The notes under the pieces: generated by a model | The model's database searches: none | Told to the model about the DNA's origin: nothing | Seen by the model: the letters and a program-made list of their open reading frames with translations, nothing else | In this document: one piece after another, positions 26,001-39,100 of the stretch | Numbering within the stretch: position 1 is the stretch's first letter | Layout of the letters: every line of letters starts with the position of its first letter | Position numbers and translations under genes: made by a program | DNA from: Zonotrichia leucophrys gambelii | Lineage: Eukaryota; Chordata; Aves; Passeriformes; Passerellidae | DNA: 64,000 nucleotides | Assembly: GCF_028769735.1 (NCBI RefSeq) | Contig: NC_088177.1 | Location: forward strand, 19,846,599 to 19,910,598 | Direction of reading: 5' to 3'

Positions 26001-29000
26001 GCCAGGGGCTGTCCTGGATCTTTGGAAGTCCATGAAATCCACAGAAGTAACTAAGACAAGCAAACCTTGTTGAATGAACAAAACAATTGTATAGATGAAA
26101 ATCGTATCTCCTGAACAGAGTCAGATGCATTGGAAAAGGTTTGAAAACTGAAGGGCAAATGTACAACTCCACAGTTTGAAGGAGAACACAGAGGAGGAAG
26201 GCTTGAGACTTTATTGACTTAAGTAGACAACCATGCCCAGGAACGCACTCCAAAGAGGAATCCTAGGAGATAGTCTTCCATTTTCCATTTCTAACTTCTT
26301 TGATTCCACACATTTCCTTGTCCTTTAAATAGAACAGGACTCCTATCAATCTCTTGATCTGTTCTGCTGGCACATGCAATGACAGTCCTATGTGCAGATG
26401 AAGCCATAAGGGTTTTACTGCCTTTTTTCCCCTAAAAAAATGTGTCCAGACTGCTTTTGGATTCACTGCTTCTCCACCTCATCATTCTGCTACTTCCCGT
26501 TTCTTTGCTGATTACCTTGCATGACTTCTCTCTCACTTGCATGATATACGCTTTACTTTATAAAGTTTCTTGTGCACTAAAAAAAACCTAAGTCAAGCAG
26601 GTACCAGAGCTGGAAGGTCTTGCCTTCCTCCAACTGGCATAGCCATCATGTTAACTTTCAGTATGGCTTATTGTTATGGAACTTGTATTACCTTGGCTGT
26701 TTGCCCAATATATCCTTGATAACTCAAAAGTCACAAAAAGTGAGTAATACTCTGGTCCTACTCAATAAGACACAGGATCATCATGATGGAGATGGCCTTA
26801 GTGTTCAAGAATGCTTTAAATTTGGCACTCTATATGACAAAATGGTTTAGATTGCTTTCTGTGAATACCTGCTATTAAACTGTATTCTTCATCTTGCTCT
26901 TCAAGACTGGTATTGATTGTCAGTTGCTTGGATGCTAAGAATATCCTTGGATAATATTTTGGGAGTTTAGGACACTAACAAGTTTCTGAAATGAATGGGA
27001 TTTTCTGGATAGCAGACAAAATACATCAGGATAGATTTTTTCATGCACAAGTATCTTGCTACCTGTCTCTGAGATGGGAGCAATGCCAAGTAATGCTTTT
27101 TGGCTATGCAGTCTTATGCAATCATGTCCCCAGTAGAATTATATTCTTCTGGTGTGGGATGGTTTGTTATCTCTGTGTGTGTGACCCTTTAATATTATTT
27201 CTTAGTCAAGTGTTTGACACAGAGCTGGCTTTCCCAGATTTCTATATCTAGATAATGATGCGTTTTCACAATCACACTGTGATTGGTTCAGAGCAATGCC
27301 ACAAGTAACGGGTGAAGCAAACACCAGCAAATTCACAAGCAATTCCAGTATCACAAGTGGTCAACCACAAGGGACATTGTTAATCCAAGAGAAACTCATT
27401 TTTCAAGTGGAAGCTAAAGCATAAGCCCCCACAAAACCTGAGTTAAAAAAAAATCTTTCATTTGTTTTTAACTGGGTAGTTCAGGGGAAAAAAAAGTCCC
27501 AAGGTGCAAACCTAAAGACTTTGCAGAAACAGTGACTGAAATGAGAAGACACAATTTGGAGTAAAGTGGCCTTTTCATAGATTCATGCATTTATCTTTTG
27601 TGTTTAGAAAGTAGGAACACAGGCATAAACCACTAACATTTATTTTTTGTGTGTTAGGCAATGGCAGTGGATGGGGAATACTTACTGCAGTCAGTTGATT
27701 GACCTGCTCTGGCACAAGCAGTAAATGACATAAAGGCAGTCTCAGGATGGGGACTTCTGTTGTCTGTCTCTGGCAAATAGACTTTTACACCTAATTGAAG
27801 GTGTAACACTTACAAGTGAACACCAAGTGTTACCTACTTGTGTGTTCCTTGCTATCTGGTTATTGCTTGTGCTCAGTATCTCCCTCATTAATTTTATCCT
27901 GCTTCCGCCCTGTGCCTCACTAATCAGAGATAAGTAACATCAGTAATCCTTTTCCTCCTCAGAACTCTCCCAGGTAAAGCTGTATTGGTGTTTGAGAACA
28001 GGAAGAGTTTGCACTTTAAGAACAAGGACCGTCTTTTCTAGACACTGATGCCAGGGAAGCTGAAGCTAGGAAAATGGCATGATTAGTCTGTCTGTGACCT
28101 ATCCATTTCCTCATTCCCGCAGCTAAAGCCATTGTACTTACATCTTGGTCATCACAATAAATATCCAACGTTTCCACAAATGCTATCCCTCCTCTAGGGA
28201 TTTTCCTTTGCAGTTGATTCTATGCGATCTTAACCGCTTCTCCCTAAAATTACGTTGCCTTTATTTGAGGCATTCCCACACAGCAGAGTGCAGCTGTGAT
28301 GGGATGTGCCTTAGGTCAGAGTACTGAGGTGAATGAAAGGTGTGATGATGACATTGCACTTACTCTTTCTGCTGGCCACTTCTGAATAGTGCACTCATAT
28401 TATTTGCCAGCTTGCAGAATGTAAGTGGGTTTTATGAATGCCTACCATGCACATAAACAGATCCTGTGAGATTTGGCAGGCAGAAGCAAGTGGTGACAGG
28501 TTTATTCAAATTATTCCTTTATATTTTATGCCAACAAGGATCATAAAGATTTGTTGGGAGACAGATATAAGAAATATAAAATGCGTTCTAGACAACACCT
28601 TCATTAAGAGTACCCAGGTTTACTAATCCTGATGCCCAATCATAACACCTGGTAATTTTATCTTATTATTTGTCCCCTCTCATCTTAGTGGTAATGAGAA
28701 CAAAGCAGCCTTGGCCAGCCATTTATGGGGAAGCAAATTGTTAAAACAGCATGTCTCAATAAAGCAATGGGCTCTGCTGTTGTTTTTGTGTATGATACAA
28801 CTGGACATCGCAGACATTCCCAGTCAAGGAAATCCAGCCAGAAGAGGACACAGGCAATGAGATAAAGCTTCTCAGGACCACGTGCACATACAGCTTGTTG
28901 GCTAAAGGGAACCCCAAACCAGCTCAGTATACTTTGATTTTCAATCAGACCCTGACCTTTCTGTCTGAAGTAGGCCCCCAGACTACTTTTGGAAAATTGT

Positions 29001-32000
29001 CTGAGAACTTTGTGTTTCTGAGCAGGTTTGTTCTGGTTAAGACTCCTCCCAGTTTTCATACGCAGTGTAAGATATTTAAGTCTGAGAGTTTTTTTTCTTG
29101 GAATAGAATCTGCACGAAAGAATGATATTTGGAGCATAAGCAGCTTATCAGGAAGTAACAACTTGAATTGCAAATGCTTCCCCAGAAGGTGATTTGCCAG
29201 AGGTGCTTTCTACCATCCTCTCAAAACTGTAGGTTTTTGCTCTTCTGTCATGTGATGCTCTAAGAAATGAGGCTACACACATTCATTTAATAATATAGCT
29301 CCCTTGTGGTATGTTCACTTTCCTTAATGAGGGCAGTGTCGCTAACTTGTTAGAGCCTGAGGACTGTATCAAATTAACGTAGCATAGGAGGAAAAATTAG
29401 CAGAGAGAGGAGCTCCTTGTGTGAAATGGAATGAGATCACTGATGGTCCTTTTGTCAATCTTTATTTTTGTACTACAGACAAAATGTTAACAAGAATAAT
29501 ATAGAACACTATTGCTCATAACTGGGATGCCTTTTTTTTTTTCAATAACCTGAATGACTGAAAGTAATTAAACCTTCACAGTACTGATTATATAATAAAG
29601 CAGGCACAATACAGGTGCTTAACTGTGAGAAAGAAAGGGAACATGGATCTTGGTAAAGTCACTGGGGAGAAATGACAATGAATAGACAGATTTTCTAGTT
29701 TTTCATGGCAACTTTTTGTTTTGCTTGTGTTTTCATGAGTGAATCCAAAGTCCCACTTTAGTCTCTGTAGAATAATGCTGTGCTTTTGATAATATACAAG
29801 AAACCAGAATGCAGCTCTTTCTATACTTCATCATAAAGCAAAACTCTCAAGGGCCAAAGAAGGCAACAAAGGAATGCAGGAGAGAGAAAGCCAGGATTCA
29901 TGAAGTAAGGGGAGTTTCAGCAGAGACATCCACACTACATTTTTCTTGAAAATTTTCCTTTGAAAAACCTGGTTGGTACAATATACCAGCTCTGCAGTGA
30001 TTTTTTTCAGCCATATGTGTCACTCTTGTACAAGCTCAACAGATACACAGAGAAGTCAGCAAACTGGGAGGGTATGTGAAACATAGAGCCCGTGTAAGAT
30101 TTTAAACATCAGTTTGCTGCAGCTTTGGCCTTTTAGTGATTGTGCCTTGCTTGTGCGATGATAGTTCCTAAGAGGGGCTGTGAGCATTCCTGTGGGATGT
30201 CTGTTCTGCAGTGGCACTGGGGGCAAGGTGCTGCTTCCACACAACATTCATTTGTGGTTTCCCTGTGCAAAGGGGGTGAGCCATTGCTAAGATATTCGAG
30301 GAGCTGTACACCCGGGCGTAATCAGCAGACATTCTTTTAGGTAATGATTATTGCCAAATACATATATATATTTTTGGGGTTTTTTTTCTGGCAAAGGCTT
30401 CCCCTCCACTTCTATAATTATTGAATGCTGGTGATGCTGGAGGTAAAATCCCCCTGTATTCCCTTGCCTCAGTGCATGTTCAGAGGTATCTTCCCATGCC
30501 TGATGGATGTTATTACAACAAGACGACCTAGTGAGGGACAGAGCCATTCCACAAAAGCCTGCTAGTTATCTTTAGGACACACACGGTTGTATCTTTCAGT
30601 GATAAGCATTTCTATCAAAAGATACAATCAGCAAAACTAGCTCACTTCCTCTCTGGCTCTAGGCATAGAAGCTGTGCAATGTATCTGAGTCCAGAAAAGA
30701 AGCCCTGACTGGCAGCATTTTTCTAGCAGTGTAATCATGGGCTAGATTTGGAAAGCGTTTGGTGGCAACCCAGGCTTGCGTTGGCTTTGGCAAGGTCAGC
30801 ACGTGGGCACTGTTTCCCAGAGGGCACTGCCATCTGCTGCTGGTGGCACCAGGGAGCTTCACTGCAGCTCCCCAGCAATTGGCTATGGAACACTTGTGGT
30901 CAAGCCTCACTTGCTTAAAGATGGCTCACAGACACGGGCCAGATGGACTTGTTTGGTTTCTTACAGTTCCAAAGACAGAATATACAAATATAAAGAGTTA
31001 CAAGTCACATCCTAAACTAAACAGAAGTTTAGGGAATGCAGCTTCTGTGGGGAGAGGTGCTAATTAATGACACCTGCTCCAGTGCCCAGCAACAGACGGG
31101 TCTTACTGTAAATGAGTGGTGGGTCTGGAAGGACAACGCTCTGGGGAACCTGCAGGAGTTAGGCAGATTTAGTTACACCAATTGGTAATAATCTGTGTAT
31201 GATGAACACAGGAGTAAGACTTGTCAACTGATAATACACACAAAGTGACAATAGGATGTACTTTGGAAATATAACTGCAAGGTTGTATCTTTTTTTTTTT
31301 TAAATGGTACCATGGTGAAGTGATGCACATTTTTCTCTTGGCAATACTGGAAAAGAATTGGACAGCATTCTGTTCCCCAAAGCTGGAAATATTTTGTTGA
31401 AAAATCTCTGGTTAGTACACTTTCAATTTTCAAGCGCAATCTTGACGTTTTCTAAGGAAATCATATGTTTCTTTCTTTTTCTTTTTTCCCTATTCCCTGG
31501 ATTCTTCATTTTCTATCATGACAAAACACCCCCATCTGTTATCTGTAGTAGCCAAGCCAGGTGGACATATTTCTGGAATGTGGGACTCCTGGATTCAAAA
31601 GCAGAGTACAGGTTAAAATAGGCCTTCCCCATTTCGGTGAATGCCCTGCACCCTCTGGTGTTGGCTGTAACAACACAGAAGCTCTTACCTTGGCATTCCC
31701 CTTTGACTGGCTCAGTTGGAGAATCCCTTCTTAATGGGCTGAAATATTTCCTTTCCTCCAGCATTCCACTTCTGGAGCTTCCAGTTTTGCATGAGGATCC
31801 CAGGCAAATCCCTGAAGGTTGGAGGCTCTCCCAAATGATGGAGAGCAGACAACAGAACCCCCTTCTGTACAATCAGCCCCAAAGGACTAAGGTGGTTGGT
31901 AAGAAAGAAACCTCTTTGTAAATAGACTTTATTTACAATCTTTAGTGAAATCCCTTAGGAGTCTAAATTAAGGAGGACAATTGTCACCACCAGTCAATTT

Positions 32001-32110
32001 TGGAAGCTGAAAATGCAAAAACCATTTTTTCTGGTCTGCCCTGTAGGAATAGCATCCCATCCTTATGTTTCTTTTCCCTTTTGCTTTCAAAATTTTTGGA
32101 GGATCTGGAC
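23004..32110. other. Intergenic, no gene seen
   Basis: Unique AT-rich sequence. The longest open frames (minus 28685-29173, 162 codons; minus 25311-25688, 125 codons) have no recognisable domain and no conserved neighbour. An inverted pair of forkhead-like motifs lies at 31916-31938. Confidence 0.5.
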
Positions 32111-32222
32111 ACCTTCTATCTTCAGTAATCTGACTGTGTCTAAGTGACAGAGCCACACCTCTGTCCACCTTCTATCTTCAGTAATCTGACTGTGTCTGAG
32201 TGACAGAGTCCTCTTCTCTGTC
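32111..32222. repeat. 56-bp tandem duplication
   Basis: Two copies, 32111-32166 and from 32167, nearly identical over the first 40 bases (ACCTTCTATCTTCAGTAATC start) and diverging at the ends. It lies about 0.5 kb past the CPO poly(A) signals and looks recent because the copies are so similar. Confidence 0.92.
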
Positions 32223-32713
32223 CCTACATGCTTGCACCAATTCAACCCTTCAGCTTGCTTCAGACTGTTGTAGATGCTGTACTGATCATGGCCTTTCCCC
32301 AGCTTTTGAGGCCCTGTATTTTCTAGAGAATCCCAGTGTGGTAGATTAGGGAAGGAAAGTGGAAGACAAGGAAGCCATCCAATTTTCTGTAGGGATTTGT
32401 GGACTTTTAAGTCTCACAGGTATCCTGCTAAGGCCAGCAACACACAGGAGTCAGCAGGTTCAAGCAGTAAAGAATACTGTGACAGATCAGGACTGTGGCT
32501 GACAGAAGAGCTGCACAGGCCCAGATGAGCCCCTAAAAACATGCTCCAAAGAACCAGGGAGTAATAGTGCTCTGTCCCCATGGGTAGTTGTCAAGAGTTA
32601 ATGTTTTAAGGTTTAAAGACTAAGCAGAGCCAGCAAGTGAAGCTTGGGAAATTGCAACAGCTCTTTTATATTTTCCTTCTTCCCAAAAGCATAGCTATCA
32701 AACCACAAGTCCT

Positions 32714-32739
32714 TTTATTTTAAGGGATAAGCCTTTATT
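32714..32739 (-). promoter_or_regulatory. CPO: CPO poly(A) signals
   Basis: Read on the minus strand, AATAAA occurs at 32734-32739 and 32714-32719, about 100 and 120 bases after the CPO stop; a third is at 32778-32783. The most distal one is followed by a GT-rich stretch (CTTGTGGTTTG), which makes it the best candidate for the main cleavage site. Confidence 0.7.
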
Positions 32740-32840
32740 GAAATACTTGACATTTAATTCCTTCACTGATGTAGCTTTTTATTTTTGAGGGGGCATTATA
32801 TTTTTCATGTGAGCCTCTTGCTGGGTTTTCTGAGCTGTTT

Positions 32841-33109
32841 TTAAAAAGCAGACCATGTAAATACAATACTCAGACAAAGGCTCAGGCCCAAGCTGCTGGA
32901 GGTCAGCACCACATTTCCATTTGTGAAGTACTTCTTATCAACATAGTCTATGATGGTTGTGACAGCCAGCATAGTCTCCTCACACGTGGGCTGGATTTGG
33001 TCAGCGGGGAGAAGAAATCCATGAGTGCCGGTGTCTCTCAGTTCAAAGGTGTAGGAGAGCGGAATGCCAATCGTGTGCGCCCAGTCCCGAGAGGAGCCTG
33101 AGTTACTGT
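32841..33109 (-). CDS. CPO: CPO exon 11 (specificity residue, GPI tail, stop)
   Basis: SGSSRDW contains R372, which confers acidic C-terminal specificity in [13 protein letters not shown] contains the general base E387. After the catalytic fold there is a short Asn/Gly-containing spacer and a hydrophobic end ([13 protein letters not shown]) with no basic cytosolic residues, as expected for GPI attachment. Stop TAA at 32841-32843. Confidence 0.96.
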
Positions 33110-36100
33110 CTGTGAATTTAAACATAGAGAGGAGATATTTGTATTAAGCATCGTTCTTTAAAAATACTTCTTGTTACAGTTAATACAAGTTTATACCAGA
33201 ATCCCTGAACTAAGCAGTAACCATATATCACTGTGACACGGAGAACAGTTTCTAGGTGCTGTAATTCTTAGCTATACTAAATGTATATGGAGTTTCCTAA
33301 GTGACACTGTTCTTCATAAGATGGCACTGTACAATAGCAAGAGATGAGTTTCAAGGATTGTGTTTTTAGCATTTTACTATGACTAGTGTGGGGTACAAGG
33401 TGGATTGGACGCTTATCTGTTTTTGTACCTAATTTCCTACATGGATACTGACTAGAATTTATATATATATATATTTAAAAGCATAATTTTGGTCAAATTT
33501 GAAAAATGTCTGGCTTCTCACTATATCTCTGTTCATCTTCCTTGTGGATTGTTTTTCTTACCTATTCAGTGTAAGTACAAACACTGGCAAAATGCAGCCC
33601 TAGGCACAGGCCTGTTGCATTACACTTACACGGCATTGCTCATGCAGTCTGTGCCTCTGGGACTGGCACTGGGGGACTGGCAGAGACAGCCACTGGAATA
33701 TGCAAACCACATGGATTCTGGAGCCAACTGCTTACTGTTCTCACTGACTAGCATGACTTATTGCTTACTGGGAAGATATTTGGTTTACCAGGCAGTCTCT
33801 AGGCCCCTCAATCCTCTTTGTAAAGGCTGTCAACTCATATTAGCTATGATGTGTTTGCGATGAGGCCATCCAGTCTATTAGGAACAGGGCTGAAACTGAT
33901 ATACTTCACACACTGTAAGCAGCTGCCATGTGATAATGTCTGATGAAGTAACTGTAGACCTGATTGGGATTTTAATTTTTGCTTGATTCCAGTGAAGACA
34001 AATAGGAGTTTTGCTGCTGACTTCAGCAGGGTCAGGATGATCTATCACCAATCTCCTTCTGTCCCCTGTGATGGATCTGTGAGGAATCCATGTAGGAGCT
34101 AGCTTCTGATCAATGCTTCGTCCGTTCCTGCAGTCAGCTTTATGACGTACTGAGTTATCTTGTATTCAAATGACTGCTGCTGACGTGTTGCACCAAACCA
34201 GCCCTTTAAATATTACTCAAAGTAGAAATTCAGCAAAACAGTACTTGCTGATGCATGTGACAATTCTTTGAAACACACAGCAGTCAAAGGGAAACATAAA
34301 AAACTTACATAAAATTAAAGCAGTTGATCCTACTTTGTAGCTGGTCCCATACTTTCCTGTCAATGCAGCAGCTGCTTCCTTTGCAACTTGCATCTGGAAA
34401 TTCAAAAGAAGAACAGCCTTGGCATCAGTGGCAGTACCTTTGGCAATTATTTTGAGTGGACCAAAATTTTTGTCTCTTTCAGCTTTACATTTACATATGA
34501 TCGGCTTTAAGTTTTGATATTACTTCAGGTCTATAGAGGAACCCATTAGAAACATTTGAACAAATTGTTCTTGATTCTTTTAATGCAAATTGTGTTAAAA
34601 TTTTAAAGATTACTCTGCTACTAGATAGAGATCCTATTTGCTTTATGGTAAAGCTACAGCCTGTATTTTGGAGAATTTAGAGTCTATGCTATATAACACA
34701 CTGGTACTGACTGCAGCAGTGATTGACCTCTTACTTGTTTTATTACCATAGACTCTGTGTCCCACTATCCTTAGAAACTGATCTATAGACAAAATAAATG
34801 ACTTCTCCAATGACTCATAAGAAGTCCAAACCCAAATCCCTCATGCTCTTGGACTAGTGCTTCATCTACCAGAATCTTCATAAATACACACATAAGTGGA
34901 CTTAAATCAGAACACTCAGGTACTGAGGGAAGAAATAACCAAGAAATAGGTACTTTGCTCCCATTTTTCTGAGCATGTTGGGAATACCCTTTCTGGACAC
35001 AATCATGATAACTGTATGTGTATAATGTGCTGGCATCCTAAAGTGCAAATTCATTCTTGTGTGCAGTGATAGTTGGTGCTCTTCTCCACTTACCTTGTTC
35101 TGCATTAACCCTATCTGTAGTTGCTCAGTTTTCCTGATTTAAGATGAAGAATTAGGATTTCTGAGGCAAATAAACCTTACTGATGCTAAACAGAGAATCA
35201 GTACCTCTGTTCAAGCCAAGTCCCTGAACAAGCCCAGCTCCTCTGAAGGAAAGGCAAGAGTGCAAGTAAAATTGCACCACGTGCTGCTGCCTGTACTTGT
35301 TCTCTACAAAGGTAGAAGATAAATGTTTTGCCCTACCAGTTCTTCATTGTTACTTGGAGGTGTAGTTGTGGAACCATATGGGGTGAGGATGAGCTGTCCA
35401 TAGGAGTGAATTGTTAAATAGCACAAAATATCACTCTTCTTGTTTTTGATAAACTGAGCCACAGCTCTTGTCTCAGGCTCTGATTCTGGTCCAGATCCAC
35501 AGAAGACATCACTGCTGCAGTTAAAGGATACCCCAACACCTGGGGAGGAATACAAACACTGAATCAATGGAGAAATATAGAACATCAGTTCAGAGGGAAC
35601 TGCGGAATTTACCTTGGAGTGTTGAGGCATGTGTTTATGTGGGCAGGGGACTAGACAGCTCAGTGGGACTTCAGCATTACACTAGAAGGTAGCAACTAAA
35701 ATTTGATGCAAGACTAAAATAATTATTGCACATTTACAGGATGGCTGCAACAAAAACACTCTGACACCACCACAGTGAACCACATTCCAGGGAAGCTTTG
35801 GAGGCTCCTTGAAATTCATGGCAAACGTAAATACTGGCTGTTAAGTGACTAACTTAACATTCCTGCCTAGAGCTGATGCTTGCTCCTGCAGTGAGTTAGA
35901 GGTATAGTTACATAAGATAAATTTTCTGCTCACTGGTGGAAAGTCAATGAGTTAGTATTTTGACAAACCAGGATTTTAGTTTTGCATATGCCTTGATGAA
36001 AACAAGGTGAATATTCCTTTCTTATAGGACTACATTTTACTTCAGAAACTAGTTATTACTCATGCTTTACTTTTGTGTTCATGATCTGAAATACTTCAAA

Positions 36101-39100
36101 CTTACTGCCCCAGGATGAATTGAAGTTTCGGTTCAGATCTGTGCCATAGCAGGTGCCATTCTCATATGGAGAACGGCTTTTCCTCCACAAACGATCCTGA
36201 AGAAAAGTAATTTCTGTTACATAATAAAAACTCAGTGATCCACATGGCAGTGATTATATGGTGTAAATATCCCCCTTTTTTTTGACCTCTGCATTCTAAC
36301 TAACCCTGGTATTGTAAGAGTACAACTCCGTGTGCAAGGGTGATAAAGCTCAGTGACAGAACAATTCATTGACTACAGCCAGGCTGTCATCAGCCACAAA
36401 CCTGTGTGCACCCTGAAATAAGCCTCTTGACCTTTTTTTTTTAAAGTATGCTTTTCCTGTAGTACTCAACTGCTTCTGTGCAGTGAGGCACTGCTAAGGA
36501 AGGCATTGTGAGGGATAAGAGAGTATGTTTCAGATTCAGGAAGATAAATTATTTTTATCAGCTAATCTTGCTACTGCTCCCTGGTTCCCTGCTAAACTCC
36601 CAGCTATACAGGTTCTGTGCACTGCACTACCTGCATGAGCTTCCCAGCTGAATTACCTGTGCATCCAAGTGCAGTGTTTGCTATGCCCCACACCTGCCAG
36701 GGAGCAAGGTGGGAGACAGCCCAACCCACATGGTGGTAGCCATGGGCCATCCAAAGGTCCTGCATTAAAAGGTGCTTCAGCTGGGCACAGGGGCCTAAAA
36801 GCATGTTGAGAGTGGCTGAAGACCAACATTTTGCATTATTCTCCATATCAGGACATTGTTTGGGAGGGTACACCTCTTTCATAACTGAATAGCCTGATGT
36901 TTGACCAATTCTCCTCCTGTGCCATGCAAAGGTTCTAAGACCCATCTGCTACTTGACGTCTTTTATGAAGAATGAATAACTCTTCCAGACATACTTAAGT
37001 CTATCAACCAAGCCTTGAGCTCTTATCAAAGAAGTAATCCCATCCCCAGAAACCTAAAAATAATTCATCTTGTGGTTTTGTCTTCCCAAGTCTTGTGACG
37101 TTTGCTAGCAATATTTAGCTCATTTCAAGTGATCACTATCTGCCAGAAGAAACACAATCTCTCTGCCATGAGAGGATTTATGTGAGTATCACTGTTTTCT
37201 GTTTAATTGCTATGACCCTATCTAAAAGTAGCAAAACATGCTGGGCACATCTAACTTTCAGTCTAGTTCCTGGATTTTCACTACTTACTTTTTCCCAGGA
37301 ATAGATGTAGCCATCAATATTGAGGACTGGCAAGACATAGAAGTCCAAATTCTGCAGAAATCTGCTTATCTTTGGGTCAGTTTTGTAATTTTGAAGAATC
37401 TGAAAAGAAAACATATAGAGCACTGAGCAGAGAATTTGGTGGTAATCACTGCAAAGAGTGAGTTTAGAATTATCATCAGGTGATTACTCACTCCTGGATA
37501 TCACCATGGTACCCAACATCTACCTGATCCCCAGGTACTTTTTCTACACACATGGAACATTGCTATATCATAGATTAGGATTTCTTTATTTCAGGAGGAC
37601 TGTGATTTTTTGATAGAGAGAGGCTTGATCTAACAGCCATTGTGAGAAAAGGAGAGGTTGATACCAAGTTTTGGGAAGCTTTGGAAATATTCAGGTGGAA
37701 GAACTGGTGCACTAATTAATATTGTCCCATATCTCAAACTGTGATTTGGATTTTAGTCTTCACAGATATCTGTACTATACACTAATTTTGCAAATTGTAT
37801 TTTAAGAGAAAAGCATAATACTTGGTACCACAATGGAAAATATAACTGAAGCATCCAAAGTGATATGGTTTGGTTATTATCTAAATGGAAGAGTAAGGAC
37901 TCACTTCTTTCACAAACCACTGACAGAAGGCTGGAGAGATCCATTCTCTGGCATGAATTCCACAGTCCATCCAAATTATCTTTTTGGTTTTATTTGATGG
38001 TTGGCTGATCTAAGAGAATATAAATGTGATCATTTAAAAACTGTTACATTACAATAAAATAGCTTAATGTAATACAAGAAAGTAAAAGATGTGCCATGAT
38101 ATGCTGTTGAGCCATCTGAGATTATTATTGTTATTATTATTATTATTACAGACATTTTTATGACAAGCTGTTTTTCCTTATAACCCCATCTTTATAGTAT
38201 TACAAGGCATGAGTTTTAAAGTGTCTGTTGAGCAGAAGTGTCAATAGAACAGTTTCTTTTTTTCCTTTTCCATTTTTATTCATCATTCACAGGAGTGGTT
38301 GGTCTTAGTTGAAGATTTTTAAATTTTTTGTTTTTAGAAGGGGAGTAACAAAAAGGCAAGGTGTCTAATACTACTCAGTGATAGGAACAGAGTAGGCAAT
38401 AACTAACCCAGATATTAAGACTATGGGTTTTGCTAGTGTGTCCAATAAAAAAGTCATGGTATACTGCTCGCAGAAAGGCTAGCTGCTGTAAAAAGTAATA
38501 AAAATAACAAACTAAAAGTCTTTATCCTCACACACAGCTGCTGCCAAGCTAGTTTCAGTTTGATTTGTATTTTTAAACAAGGCTTCAGTTAAATTTGTTG
38601 TTTTCAGTACATAATAGCAATAACAAGCTCATAATGATAGTGTCTGTGAAAGCTGGCAAATCTTACCATAACGTAGAGGAGTTAAACCATCTCCTGTTAT
38701 TTCAGTGGATTGGGATGAACGCTATCTTAGGAAACATCTGAATCCTGTCTTCTCCTGAGCACTTTTCTTTTTTTGTTAAGACATGTTTTATTATTAAGGG
38801 AAATTTCCTCCCTTACCTGTAGGTAATACATTGTTTGATTCTCAAATGTCTTCCCCAGGATGTGCTGAGTCACCAGCTCGCTGTTGTCCTTCTGGATCTG
38901 AGTCATCCATTGATAAATCTGAAATAGTTGCAAAGAATCCTTGTCCAAAGTTGGAGTTTCCTTCTCTTTCCCACTTCCATTTCCAGATTAAAGCATTTTC
39001 TTTTGTTTAGACAAGCAACGTTTTCCTCAGAGTTTATTTCAGTCTGTGATGTCACTTAAAGGCATGGCAGGTGTTTCACATGCCTCTGTGCATGGCTGTA

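Noticed and set aside
28685..29173. Longest open frame in the window, 162 codons on the minus strand
   Set aside because: No recognisable domain, overlaps another frame on the plus strand, no splice or promoter context; expected by chance in 64 kb.
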